A stretch of DNA of 64,000 bases from Mycobacterium sp. ITM-2016-00317 (GTDB lineage: Bacteria > Actinomycetota > Actinomycetes > Mycobacteriales > Mycobacteriaceae). Shown here piece after piece: positions 48,478 to 60,361 of this stretch. The notes under the pieces are model-generated. The model was not told the DNA's origin, searched no databases, and worked only from the letters and a program-made list of their open reading frames with translations. The DNA lies in contig NZ_CP134399.1 of the NCBI RefSeq assembly GCF_002968295.1, positions 3,410,001 through 3,474,000 of the forward strand, given 5' to 3'. Numbering within the stretch: the stretch's first letter is position 1; the number at the start of each line of letters is the position of its first letter. The position numbers and the translations under genes were made by a program.

Positions 48478-49161
48478 TCAGGCGCTACGGTGTCGTACTT
48501 CGTCGTCGATCTCGTGGTAGATCCGGCGCAGCCCGTCGACGTCGAGATCGGCCAGCGATCCGATGTGGCGGCGCCGCAGCCCGCCCGGAACCGGGACCTC
48601 GTTGGGCACGATCAGCACCGCGCACCCGGCGCGTTCGGCGGCGGCTGCGCCGGTCACCGAGTCCTCGACGGCCAGGCACTCCGCCGGGGCGACCTCGAGC
48701 AGCTCGGCGGCCCGCAGGTACGGGTCGGGCGCGGGCTTACCGCTGGGCACCTCGTCGCCGCACACCGTGACCGCGAAGTGGTGCCGGCCGATGGTGTCGA
48801 GCGCGCGCTCGGCGAGGTGACGGTCGGTGTTGGTGACCAGGGCCATCGGGGTGCCGTCGGCCTTGACCGCTTCCAGCATCTCGTGGGCACCGGCGCACCA
48901 GGGCAGCCCGTCGGCGAACAGGCCCGCCGTGTGCTCGTGCAGCCAGCGGATCGACTCCTTCATGGCGTCCGGGTCGAGCTCCAGGCCCAGTTCCGTGTAG
49001 ACGGCCACCATCGTGTCCTCGGCCGACGCGCCCACCAGAGCTGTCCGGGTCTCGCGGCTCATCTCGCGGCCGAAGCTCTCATACAGCGCCGAAAGTGACA
49101 CGTCCCACAGCTTTTCGGAGTCGACGAGCGTTCCGTCCATGTCCCACAACACCGCTCGCAC
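48478..49161 (-). CDS. HAD-superfamily hydrolase (phosphatase/phosphoglucomutase-like)
   Basis: The 227-residue protein has HAD motif I WDMDGTLVDSE, motif II LVTNT, the lysine of SGKPAPDPYL and motif IV VEDSVTGAAAAERAG. A helical cap occupies residues about 15-80, subclass IA. It dephosphorylates a small metabolite; the substrate is not evident. The GTG start begins RAVLWDMDG. It follows metH on the same strand by 81 nt and precedes the sugar transporter. Confidence 0.87.
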   Translation of the reverse strand: MRAVLWDMDGTLVDSEKLWDVSLSALYESFGREMSRETRTALVGASAEDTMVAVYTELGLELDPDAMKESIRWLHEHTAGLFADGLPWCAGAHEMLEAVKADGTPMALVTNTDRHLAERALDTIGRHHFAVTVCGDEVPSGKPAPDPYLRAAELLEVAPAECLAVEDSVTGAAAAERAGCAVLIVPNEVPVPGGLRRRHIGSLADLDVDGLRRIYHEIDDEVRHRSA

Positions 49162-49242
49162 CCAGCCATTGTGGCACGCGCGAGCGGGTTGACCCCAATT
49201 CCGGGAACCTCAGCGACGACTCCGAATGTGCCCCAGCGGCGT

Positions 49243-52992
<3,750 letters not shown>

Positions 52993-53193
52993 GTACGTTC
53001 CTTCCTTGACGGAAGGCGTCCTTGACTCTGCCGAGCGTGGCGGATACCGGGGGAACCGGCAACCGTTGCAACGCCTCTCGACCAGGAAAGTCTACGTTGA
53101 TACCTGGTCGATGTCTGGACGCCCATTTCGTCGCGGCGATCGCGCGACAATTCGCGGATCTTGTCGACAATGTCGTAGTCAGCAAGGTTGAAG
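52993..53193 (-). other. Leader region of metH with hairpin and short repeats
   Basis: About 200 nt between the candidate small ORF and metH hold no further convincing gene. Visible structure: a 9-bp inverted repeat TCGACCAGG (53078-53086) / CCTGGTCGA (53103-53111) and the palindrome TTGTCGACAA (53161-53170). A 12-nt direct repeat AGTCAGCAAGGT lies at 53177-53188 and 53192-53203, slightly beyond this interval. I see no B12-box or other riboswitch consensus. Confidence 0.5.
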
Positions 53194-53328
53194 TCAGCAA
53201 GGTGGGACAGAGTGCAGCCGGTCGGCCGCGTGGAGCTGGATCCCGGTGGCCCCGTCGCCGACCCGGACCCGTGTCGGCATCACGTCCGGCAGGTGGGTGC
53301 CGTACTTGCGGTCGCGTGCGCCAGTCAC
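53194..53328 (-). CDS. Candidate leaderless small ORF (44 residues) upstream of metH
   Basis: GTG 53328 opens a 44-codon frame reading TGARDRKYGTHLPDVMPTRV, then a Gly/Asp-rich turn, and ending SVPPC. It is too short to be called by length. A TACCCT -10 box ends 6 nt before the GTG, exactly as for dop. About 86% of codons end in G or C, and the composition (Arg, Asp, His, Val) looks like a real protein. It shares no motif I recognise. It would be the first element on the metH transcript, about 200 nt before metH, so either a small protein or a regulatory leader peptide is possible. Confidence 0.45.
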   Translation of the reverse strand: MTGARDRKYGTHLPDVMPTRVRVGDGATGIQLHAADRLHSVPPC

Positions 53329-53334
53329 ACGGCC

Positions 53335-53340
53335 AGGGTA
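53335..53340 (-). promoter_or_regulatory. Candidate -10 box for the small ORF / metH transcript
   Basis: TACCCT on the minus strand, 6 nt before GTG 53328; no clear -35. Confidence 0.45.
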
Positions 53341-53397
53341 GTCGGGCACACAAACCCGAGCGCGAGTTGATGCCCGTCATCTCGCGCACGCAAGGCT

Positions 53398-53403
53398 TAG
53401 GCT
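53398..53403 (+). promoter_or_regulatory. -10 box for the PAC2 gene, leaderless
   Basis: TAGGCT ends 6 nt before the second of two adjacent GTG codons (53410), placing the transcription start on that codon. Confidence 0.55.
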
Positions 53404-53409
53404 GACGTG

Positions 53410-54300
53410 GTGACTCCCTCGGATTTCGGCGGTCCGATGCGATCCGACCTGCCCGATCTTCGCGACACCATCGTCGTCGCGGCGTTCGAAGGCTGGAATG
53501 ACGCCGGCGACGCGGCCAGCGATGCGCTGGAACACCTGGACGAGATCTGGGAAGCCGAGACCATCGTCGAGATCGACGACGAGTCGTACTACGACTACCA
53601 GGTCAACCGGCCGGTGATCCGGCAGATCGACGGTGTCACCCGCGAGCTGGTGTGGCCGTCGATGCGGATCTCGCACTGTCGCCCGCCCGGCAGCGACCGT
53701 GACATCGTGCTGATGCACGGCGTGGAGCCGAACATGCGCTGGCGCACCTTCTGCGCGGAGCTGCTGACCATCGCCGAGAAGCTCAACGTGCACACCGTGG
53801 TGATCCTGGGCGCGTTGTTGGCCGACACGCCGCACACCCGGCCGGTGCCGGTCTCGGGCGCGGCGTACTCCGCTGATTCGGCCAAGACGTTCGGCCTGGA
53901 GGAGACCCGCTACGAGGGGCCGACCGGTATCGCCGGGGTGTTCCAGGACGCGTGCGTGCAGGCCGGCATCCCGGCGGTGACGTTCTGGGCCGCCGTCCCG
54001 CACTACGTGTCGCAGCCGCCCAGCCCGAAGGCCACGGTGGCGTTGTTGCGCCGGGTCGAGGATGTCCTCGACATCGAGGTCCCGCTGGCCGACCTGCCCG
54101 CCCAGGCCGAGGAGTGGGAGCAGGCCGTCACCGAGATGACCTCGGAGGACGACGAGATCGCCGAGTACGTGCAGTCGCTGGAGGAGCGCGGCGACGCCGA
54201 GGTCGACATGAACGAGGCCTTGGGCAAGATCGACGGTGACGCGCTGGCCGCCGAGTTCGAGCGCTACCTGCGCCGCCGCGGCCCCGGCTTCCGCGGCTGA
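53410..54300 (+). CDS. PAC2-family protein (proteasome assembly chaperone-like, Rv2125-type)
   Basis: The 296-residue protein reads VVAAFEGWNDAGDAASDALEHL, then LVWPSMRIS and LLADTPHTRPVPVSG, the conserved PAC2 core. A C-terminal helical acidic region (AEEWEQAVTEMTSEDDEIAEYVQ) follows. The fold is shared with eukaryotic proteasome assembly chaperone 2, but bacterial members have no demonstrated proteasome role. GTG 53410 is preferred over GTG 53407 by spacing to the -10 box. It stands alone, divergent from metH. Confidence 0.88.
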   Translation: MTPSDFGGPMRSDLPDLRDTIVVAAFEGWNDAGDAASDALEHLDEIWEAETIVEIDDESYYDYQVNRPVIRQIDGVTRELVWPSMRISHCRPPGSDRDIVLMHGVEPNMRWRTFCAELLTIAEKLNVHTVVILGALLADTPHTRPVPVSGAAYSADSAKTFGLEETRYEGPTGIAGVFQDACVQAGIPAVTFWAAVPHYVSQPPSPKATVALLRRVEDVLDIEVPLADLPAQAEEWEQAVTEMTSEDDEIAEYVQSLEERGDAEVDMNEALGKIDGDALAAEFERYLRRRGPGFRG

Positions 54301-54336
54301 CTGGGCTTTTCCGCGCCCCTTCTGTGCCCCTTCTCG

Positions 54337-54492
54337 GCGAGCGTGCGTGTCTGCGGCGGACACGCCGTCGGATTCGCGAAGTTCGCGCACGCTCGCAGAC
54401 CCCGGCGCGAGACCGCCCCAGCCGCCGGCGCGACGAGCGTGCGCGAAATCCGTCATCTGCCCGGCGTGTCGGCCGCACACACGCACGCTCGC
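54337..54492. repeat. Nested palindromic intergenic repeat element
   Basis: An outer inverted repeat pairs the 21-nt arm 54337-54357 (starts GCGAGCGTGCGTGT) with 54472-54492 at 20 of 21 positions. An inner pair, TTCGCGCACGCTCG (54382-54395) and CGAGCGTGCGCGAA (54434-54447), is perfect over 14 nt. The same GCGAGCGTGCG core thus occurs four times in alternating orientation within 156 bp. It sits between convergent genes and may fold as a cruciform or act as a terminator. It resembles REP-like palindromes scattered in mycobacterial genomes. Confidence 0.8.
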
Positions 54493-54526
54493 GCAGGGTG
54501 TGCGCGCAGGGTGGCGAGGGGCTCGC

Positions 54527-55975
54527 TTAGGTCTTCTCGGGCTGCGGCGGCTTCCATGTGCCGTTGAGGGCGTCCGGCTTGGGCCAGTACAGCCGCAGCA
54601 CCAGCGAGAAGGGCCCCTTCGGCGCGGGCAGCCAGTTCGACTCCCGCTCGATGCCCGGCGAGGCGTTCTGGATGTAGAAGGTGTAGCCGCCGTCGGGGTC
54701 GGGCACCAGGCTGGGCAGCATCTCGGAGTTGATCAGGTAGCGGTTCATCGGGTTCTCGACCAGTCGGCTGGCGGGCAGCTCGTAGACGGTCAGCGACCAG
54801 AACGCATTGACCGGCGGCAGCCCGCCCGACGGGAACCGGTACACGTAGTTGTTCGCCCCGGACAGCGGCTGGCCCGCGGAATCGGTGGAGAAGTTCGGAT
54901 AGATGGCCTCGGCGGCGGTGTTGCCGTACAGGCCGAACGCCGCGCCTGCCATCCGGTACAGGTAGTTGTCCTTGAGCTCCTGCCGGCTGCCGAACATCTG
55001 GGCGGAGGTGACCTTGCCGGTGTCGATCTCGTTCTTCTTGAACGCATCCAGCTCGGCGTTGCCGTCGGCCATCCCGCCCTCGATCGCGGCGCGCATCTGC
55101 GGGCTCAGCGTGTCGGCGTCGAAATCTCCGTCCGGGCCGATGCCGATCCGGGCGAACCGGTCCCGCAGCACCTGTTCCTCCGGCAGCGCCGGGGCGTAAC
55201 GCATCACGAAGTTCAGGATCTCGAAGAACTGCGGTGACGTGCGCTGCTGCTCGGGCGGCAGCGGCGGGACGAAGTCGATCGCCGGCGGGGGCTCGGGCGA
55301 CGGCTGGTTGAGGTACACCGACAGCGGCGCGACCTGATAGCCCGCCTGGATCTTGCGGACCTCCTCGATGTCGGACGGGCCGAACAGCTGGGTGCGGTAG
55401 AGCACGAGGGCCAGCTCGGTGTCCGATCGGATGACCTCGTCGACGCCTTCGGGTTTCTCGCCCTGCCAGCCCGGCCCGGCGAGCAGATACCTGCCGCCGC
55501 CGTTACCGGTGGTGCGGCTGCCGACGTAGGCGAAGTTGTAGGTGTAGCCGTCGACGAACTGCAGCGAGTAGTAGCGGTCCTGTTGGATGGGCGGCACGGT
55601 CAGCACCAGCGGTTCGGCGCGCAGGTCCGCGCCGAGCATCGAGTACGGGGTGTCCGCGTTGGGCGTCTGGATCGCGGTGTCGGCGGGCGTGTACAGGCGC
55701 GCGGTGCTGTGCACCTCGTTCCAGCCGCCCTTGTACTCCGGATCGTCCCTGTCGACGAAGTAGCTGTACTGCACGCGGTAGTTGTCGACCAGCGGGAAGC
55801 CGTAGACGTAGGCCTCCTTGGCGATCGCGCGGGCCTCGGCGGGGGTGACGGCCGCCGCGGTGTCCGGCGCAGGCGGGGTCGACGTGTCCTCGGGCGCGGA
55901 GGTGTCGGTGCTGCAGCCGGCCAGCAGCAGCAGCGCCGCGGCGGCGGCGGCGGTCAGGCGGCGCAGCGCCGGCAT
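54527..55975 (-). CDS. DUF1254/DUF1214 domain lipoprotein
   Basis: The 482-residue protein has a signal peptide ending in lipobox LLAGC (Cys21) and a Thr/Pro-rich linker. A DUF1254 domain follows (EAYVYGFPLVDNYRVQYSY, TPNADTPYSMLGADLR), then a C-terminal DUF1214 domain (NAFWSLTVYELPASRLVENP, SNWLPAPKGPFSLVLRLYWP). It should be an extracytoplasmic lipid-anchored protein of unknown role. The ATG shares one base with the stop of the SDR gene (TGATG), so the two are coupled. Confidence 0.88.
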   Translation of the reverse strand: MPALRRLTAAAAAALLLLAGCSTDTSAPEDTSTPPAPDTAAAVTPAEARAIAKEAYVYGFPLVDNYRVQYSYFVDRDDPEYKGGWNEVHSTARLYTPADTAIQTPNADTPYSMLGADLRAEPLVLTVPPIQQDRYYSLQFVDGYTYNFAYVGSRTTGNGGGRYLLAGPGWQGEKPEGVDEVIRSDTELALVLYRTQLFGPSDIEEVRKIQAGYQVAPLSVYLNQPSPEPPPAIDFVPPLPPEQQRTSPQFFEILNFVMRYAPALPEEQVLRDRFARIGIGPDGDFDADTLSPQMRAAIEGGMADGNAELDAFKKNEIDTGKVTSAQMFGSRQELKDNYLYRMAGAAFGLYGNTAAEAIYPNFSTDSAGQPLSGANNYVYRFPSGGLPPVNAFWSLTVYELPASRLVENPMNRYLINSEMLPSLVPDPDGGYTFYIQNASPGIERESNWLPAPKGPFSLVLRLYWPKPDALNGTWKPPQPEKT

Positions 55976-56853
55976 CAGCTGTCCTCCAACTGCTGGGTGC
56001 GCGCCCCCAGGGAACGGCCGAGCGCAGCCACCTCGGCGTCCATCCTGGGCAGCAGGTCGGGCACGAACTTGCGCACCTGGCCCTCCCCGACGGCCGTGGA
56101 GAGCACCGGTTTGAGCCAGCGCAGCGCCCCGACCCAGCCTGGACAGTTGATCTGGCGTTTGCGCTTCTCGATGCCGGCGACGAAGGCCGCCCCGCACGCG
56201 TCCACGGAGGTGGTCCGGTTCAGCGGGAACGGCAGCCGGCTCAGCATCTCGGTGAACGTCGGCAGGTCGGCCTTGGTGTCGCGGACCATCGGGGTGTCGA
56301 TCCAGGACATGTGCGCCGACCCGACCGCCACCCCGCGGAAGCCGACCTCCAGGCGCAGCGCGTTGGCGAGGTGCTCGACGGCGGCTTTGGCGCTGTTGTA
56401 CGGCGCCAATCCAGGGGCGGCCGCGTAGGCGGCCAGTGAGGACACGATCAGCACGTACCCGCGGCGCTCGAGCACCGAGGGCAGGGTGGCGCGCACGGTG
56501 TTGAAGACGCCGATGACGTTGACGTCCATCAGCCGGCGGAATGCCTCCGGGTCGACCTGCAGCACCGAACCGTAGGTCGCGATCCCCGCGTTGGCCATCA
56601 CCACGTCGATGCCGCCGAACCGGTCCACCGCGCTCGCGGCCGCGTCCTGCATGGCCGTCAGCTCACGCACGTCGGCGACCACGGTGTGCACGCGCTCGGC
56701 CCCCAGCCGGTCCCGCAGTTCGGTCAGCGCCGCCTCGTCCAGGTCGGTGAGCACCAGCCTGGCACCCTTGGCGTGCAGCCGCCGGGCGACTTCGGCGCCC
56801 ACCCCGCGTGCCCCGCCAGTGATGAATACCGTCTTGCCCGACACCGAACTCAT
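55975..56853 (-). CDS. Short-chain dehydrogenase/reductase (Rv2129c-like)
   Basis: The 292-residue classical SDR has cofactor motif TGGARGVGAEVARRL, acidic LTDLDEAAL (suggesting NAD preference), NAGIATYG, and active site SSLAAYAAAPGLAPYNSAKAA with the Ser and Tyr-x3-Lys. A C-terminal extension beyond about residue 240 may mediate membrane or partner contact. M. tuberculosis Rv2129c lies at the same place beside mshC. The substrate is unknown; a lipid or steroid-like alcohol is typical for such mycobacterial SDRs. Confidence 0.9.
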   Translation of the reverse strand: MSSVSGKTVFITGGARGVGAEVARRLHAKGARLVLTDLDEAALTELRDRLGAERVHTVVADVRELTAMQDAAASAVDRFGGIDVVMANAGIATYGSVLQVDPEAFRRLMDVNVIGVFNTVRATLPSVLERRGYVLIVSSLAAYAAAPGLAPYNSAKAAVEHLANALRLEVGFRGVAVGSAHMSWIDTPMVRDTKADLPTFTEMLSRLPFPLNRTTSVDACGAAFVAGIEKRKRQINCPGWVGALRWLKPVLSTAVGEGQVRKFVPDLLPRMDAEVAALGRSLGARTQQLEDS

Positions 56854-56881
56854 GGCCGAAACCTACTCGATGGCGGGGGTT

Positions 56882-58120
56882 TTACAGCTGAACGCCGAGC
56901 AGCGCGTCGACCGCGGTGGCCACCGTCGCACCCGCCGTTTCGTCGTGGCCACCGTAGGAGAGCGCATCGGTGGCCCAACCATCCAGCGCGGCAAGCGCTT
57001 TGGGTGTGTCGAGATCGTCGGCCAGGTAGCGCCGCACCCGCGCCACCACGTCGGTGGCGTCCGGGGCGCCCGCCAGCGCGGTCGCGCTTCGCCAGCGGTG
57101 CAGGCGGGCCTGCGCCTCGTCGAGGACCTCGGGGCTCCAGAAGCGGTCCTGGCGGTAGTGGCCGGCGAACAGCCCGAGCCGGATCGCGGCCGGGTCGACC
57201 CCGTCGCGGCGCAACTGGGACACCAGTACCAGGTTGCCGCGGCTCTTCGACATCTTGTGCCCGTCCCAGCCGATCATGCCGGAGTGCACGTAGTGGCGGG
57301 CGAAACGTCGCTCACCGGAGACGCATTCGGCGTGTGCGGCGGAGAACTCGTGGTGCGGGAAAATCAGGTCGCTGCCGCCGCCCTGGATGTCCAGCCCGGT
57401 GCCGATGCGGCTGAGCGCGATCGCGGCGCACTCGACGTGCCAGCCCGGCCGACCGGGTCCGAACGGCGACGGCCAGCTCGGCTCCCCGGGACGGGCGGCC
57501 AGCCACAGCAGCGCATCCAGCGGATCGCTCTTGCCGGGCCGGTCCGGGTCGCCGCCGCGTTCGCCGAACAGCGCCATCATCGTGTCGCGGTCGTAGCCCG
57601 ACTCGTAGCCGAACTGCACGGTCGCGTCGGCGCGGAAGTACACGTCCGGGTACTGCGCGTCCTCGACGACATACGCGGCACCGGAGGCCAGCATCTTCTC
57701 CACCAGTTCGATCACCTCGGCGATCGCCTCGGTGGCGGCCACGTAGTCGCGCGGCGGCAGCACCCGCAGCGCCGCCATGTCCTCGCGGAACAGGTCGGTC
57801 TCGCGGTCGCCGAGTTCGCGCCAGCCGATGCCGTCGCGGTGCGCGCGTTCGAACAGCGGGTCGTCGACGTCGGTGATGTTCTGCACGTAGTGCACGTCGT
57901 GGCCGCCGTCCAGCCACAGCCGGTGCACCAGGTCGAACGTCAGGTAGGTCGCCGCGTGCCCGAGATGGGTCGCGTCATAGGGGGTGATCCCGCACACGTA
58001 CATCGTTGCGGTGTCGCCGGCCGCGACGGGTCGCACCGTGCGATCCGCACTGTCGTAGAGCCGCAACTGCGGACCACGTCCCGGCAGCGCCGGCACGTCC
58101 GGCGCGGACCACGATTGCAT
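56882..58120 (-). CDS. mshC: Cysteine:glucosaminyl-inositol ligase MshC (mycothiol synthesis)
   Basis: The 412-residue protein is homologous to cysteinyl-tRNA synthetase catalytic domains. It has [19 protein letters not shown] with a zinc Cys and the HIGH-like motif, [26 protein letters not shown] and HKMSKSRGN (KMSKS loop). There is no tRNA-binding C-terminus. It couples cysteine to GlcN-inositol with ATP, the third step of mycothiol synthesis. ATG 58120 (MQSW as in M. tuberculosis) has a TAGAGT -10 box 7 nt upstream. Confidence 0.96.
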   Translation of the reverse strand: MQSWSAPDVPALPGRGPQLRLYDSADRTVRPVAAGDTATMYVCGITPYDATHLGHAATYLTFDLVHRLWLDGGHDVHYVQNITDVDDPLFERAHRDGIGWRELGDRETDLFREDMAALRVLPPRDYVAATEAIAEVIELVEKMLASGAAYVVEDAQYPDVYFRADATVQFGYESGYDRDTMMALFGERGGDPDRPGKSDPLDALLWLAARPGEPSWPSPFGPGRPGWHVECAAIALSRIGTGLDIQGGGSDLIFPHHEFSAAHAECVSGERRFARHYVHSGMIGWDGHKMSKSRGNLVLVSQLRRDGVDPAAIRLGLFAGHYRQDRFWSPEVLDEAQARLHRWRSATALAGAPDATDVVARVRRYLADDLDTPKALAALDGWATDALSYGGHDETAGATVATAVDALLGVQL

Positions 58121-58127
58121 GACACCG

Positions 58128-58133
58128 ACTCTA
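58128..58133 (-). promoter_or_regulatory. -10 box for mshC, leaderless
   Basis: TAGAGT on the minus strand, 7 nt before ATG 58120; it lies in the 47-nt gap after cysQ, so mshC can be transcribed separately. Confidence 0.55.
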
Positions 58134-58167
58134 GACATTGCCGACTGAGACAATTCCGACGGCCGTT

Positions 58168-58938
58168 TCATTCCCGGCGTGCCGCCCAGATCCCCTCCAG
58201 CAGAACCCCGGCCAGCTCGGGCCTGCACATCAGCAGATCCGGCAGGTAGGGGTCGCGGCGGTTGTAGATCAGCGGCGAGCCGTCGATGCGCGACGCGTGC
58301 ATTCCGGCCGCCCACAGCACCCCGGCCGGTGCGGCCGAGTCCCACTCCCACTGGCCGCCGGCATGCAGGTAGGCGTCGACGTCGCCGCGCACCACCGCCA
58401 TCGCCTTGGCGCCCGCCGAGCCGATCCGGACGAGCTGGATGTCCATGTGTTCGCGCAGCTGCCACAGCACCGCGGGCGGGCGGTTGGAGCTGGCGGTGAT
58501 CCGGATCGGGCCGTCCTCGCGCGGCGGCGGCGGGCTGACGGTGTCGGTGCGATACACCTCCCCGCGGGCGGGCAGCGCGACGGCGGCGTCGGTGATGGTG
58601 GGCTCACCACCGGGCGTGTGGCGCTGCCACAGCGCGATGTGCACCGCCCAGTCGGGGCGCCCCGGCATCGAGTACTCGTAGGTGCCGTCGACCGGGTCGA
58701 CGATCCACACCCGGTCGGCGTCGACGCGGGACACGTCGTCCACGGCCTCCTCGGACAGCACCGCATCGTGCGGGCGAGCCTTGTGCAAACGGTCCAGGAT
58801 CAGCGTGTTGGCGCGCATGTCGCCGGCGTCGCCCAAGTCGTAGGGGTCGTAGAAGCCCAGCTGCTCTCGCATCGCCAGCAGCAGCTCACCGGCCTCCTCG
58901 GCCACCGCGGCGGCCAGATCTGCATCGGTGAGGGTCAC
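58168..58938 (-). CDS. cysQ: 3'-phosphoadenosine 5'-phosphate phosphatase CysQ (inositol-phosphatase family)
   Basis: The 256-residue protein has the metal-binding signature [10 protein letters not shown], the earlier acidic SEEAVDD and the C-terminal [13 protein letters not shown]. CysQ hydrolyses PAP, the by-product of sulfation, and mycobacterial CysQ also acts on fructose-1,6-bisphosphate and inositol phosphates. The GTG start lies 17 nt after the SCO1664-family gene. It is 47 nt ahead of mshC, fitting sulfur metabolism. Confidence 0.92.
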   Translation of the reverse strand: MTLTDADLAAAVAEEAGELLLAMREQLGFYDPYDLGDAGDMRANTLILDRLHKARPHDAVLSEEAVDDVSRVDADRVWIVDPVDGTYEYSMPGRPDWAVHIALWQRHTPGGEPTITDAAVALPARGEVYRTDTVSPPPPREDGPIRITASSNRPPAVLWQLREHMDIQLVRIGSAGAKAMAVVRGDVDAYLHAGGQWEWDSAAPAGVLWAAGMHASRIDGSPLIYNRRDPYLPDLLMCRPELAGVLLEGIWAARRE

Positions 58939-58955
58939 CCGGCAAGTAGATCACG

Positions 58956-59771
58956 TCAGAATGCCGGCCACGGGATCGGCCGCCGCCGGTCCGGTGTCGG
59001 CATCACCGGATTGCGCAGCAGGCCAACGACTCTGGCTCGCAGCGCGGCGACCTCGCGGGGAGTGATCAGCTCGCACAGCTCGGCCCCCAGGTCGGCCCTC
59101 AGCTTCTCCCCCAGCGCCGCGACGTCGGTGAGCGTGTCGTCGTCGACCGGTTTGCCGGACCAGCCCCACAGCACGGTGCGCAGCTTGTCCTCGACGTGCA
59201 GCGTGACGCCGTGGTCGACCCCGTACACCTGGCCGTCCACCCCCTGCAGCACATGGCCACCCTTGCGGTCGGCGTTGTTGATCAGCACGTCGAACACCGC
59301 GATGCGGCGCAGCCGGTCGTCGTCGGCGTGCACCAGCACGACCTCGTCGCCGGCGTAGTCGTAGGCCTGCAGCACCGGCAGGAACCCGGGCGGGATCTCG
59401 CCTGCGGGCAGCAGGTCGATCAGATCGGGGCCGCTTTCGGGCGTGGCGTCGGGATCCTCGTCGCCCGGCTGGTCGACCCAGCGCTGCAGCATGCCGGGTC
59501 CGGCCGGTCCGTCCCGAATGATGGTGTAAGGCACCACGTTCCACCCCAGCGCGGCCGACACCAGGTACGAAGCCACCTCCCGCCCGGCCAGCGTGCCGTC
59601 GGGGAAGTCCCACAGCGGGGCCTCGCCGCGCACCGGTTTGTACACGCAGTGCAGGGTGGTCTCGCCCAGGGTGGCCTCGCACAGGAACGTCGCGTTGCTC
59701 GCCGAGCGGATCCGTCCGAGCACGGTCAGCTCGCCGTCGAGCAGGACCTCCGAGAACTCAGAGCTCGTCAT
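58956..59771 (-). CDS. SCO1664-family protein (Rv2133c-like, kinase-like fold)
   Basis: The 271-residue protein reads SNATFLCEATLGETTLHCVYKPVRGEAPLWDFP near the N-terminus. Its central block FDVLINNADRKGGHVL and YGVDHGVTLH resembles the catalytic and metal-binding loops of phosphatidylinositol-kinase-like enzymes. The family is confined to actinobacteria and named after a Streptomyces gene; its function is not established to my knowledge. It overlaps the DUF3090 gene by 14 nt. Confidence 0.87.
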   Translation of the reverse strand: MTSSEFSEVLLDGELTVLGRIRSASNATFLCEATLGETTLHCVYKPVRGEAPLWDFPDGTLAGREVASYLVSAALGWNVVPYTIIRDGPAGPGMLQRWVDQPGDEDPDATPESGPDLIDLLPAGEIPPGFLPVLQAYDYAGDEVVLVHADDDRLRRIAVFDVLINNADRKGGHVLQGVDGQVYGVDHGVTLHVEDKLRTVLWGWSGKPVDDDTLTDVAALGEKLRADLGAELCELITPREVAALRARVVGLLRNPVMPTPDRRRPIPWPAF

Positions 59772-60342
59772 CGTCGGACCCGGAGAGCGCTCCGCGCCGG
59801 TAACCGTTGGTTCGGACGCAGATGTGCCCTTCGGGGTCCAGCGGCTCCTCGCACAGCGGGCAGGGCGGCCGCCCCGCCGAGATCACCCGGTTGGAGCGGG
59901 CGGCGAACTGACGGGCCGACTCGGGGGTCAGGAACACCCGCACCGCGTCGGGCCCTTCCTCGGCGTCGTCGAGCACGACCGACGCGTCGAATTCGGTCTC
60001 GGAGACGGCCAGCAGTTCGACCACCACTGTCTCGGCCTCGGAATCCCAGCCCAGCCCCATGGTGCCGACCCGGAACTCGGCGTCCACCGGGGTGATCAGC
60101 GGGCTGAGGTCCTCGACGTCACCGGTCTCGGGCGGGATCGGGGTGCCGAACCGGCGGTTGATCTCCAGCAGCAGCGCGGCGATCCGCTCGGCGAGCACGG
60201 CGACCTGCTGCTTTTCCAGCACCACGGAGACGACCCGCTTGTCGTGGACGGCCTGCAGGTAGAACGTCCGGTTTCCGGGTTGGCCGACGGTCCCGGCCAC
60301 GAAGCGGTCGGGTGTGCGGAAGACGTGGATTTCGCGGGCCAT
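59758..60342 (-). CDS. DUF3090 family protein (Rv2134c-like)
   Basis: The 194-residue protein starts at ATG 60342 (AREIHVFRTPDRFVAGTVG), preferred over a TTG four codons earlier. The domain includes RTFYLQAVHDKRVVSVVLEKQQV. A C-terminal zinc-ribbon-like tail, CPLCEEPLDPEGHIC, follows. DUF3090 proteins are always found next to the SCO1664 family and a phosphoglycerate-mutase-like gene in actinobacteria, as here. This conserved trio suggests a shared unknown pathway. Confidence 0.88.
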   Translation of the reverse strand: MAREIHVFRTPDRFVAGTVGQPGNRTFYLQAVHDKRVVSVVLEKQQVAVLAERIAALLLEINRRFGTPIPPETGDVEDLSPLITPVDAEFRVGTMGLGWDSEAETVVVELLAVSETEFDASVVLDDAEEGPDAVRVFLTPESARQFAARSNRVISAGRPPCPLCEEPLDPEGHICVRTNGYRRGALSGSDDDEL

Positions 60343-60361
60343 GGCAGTTTCCAAAATACCG

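Noticed and set aside
52993-53409. Cobalamin or SAM riboswitch upstream of metH
   Set aside because: No B12-box-like or SAM-class consensus segments could be recognised; only a simple hairpin and repeats are present.
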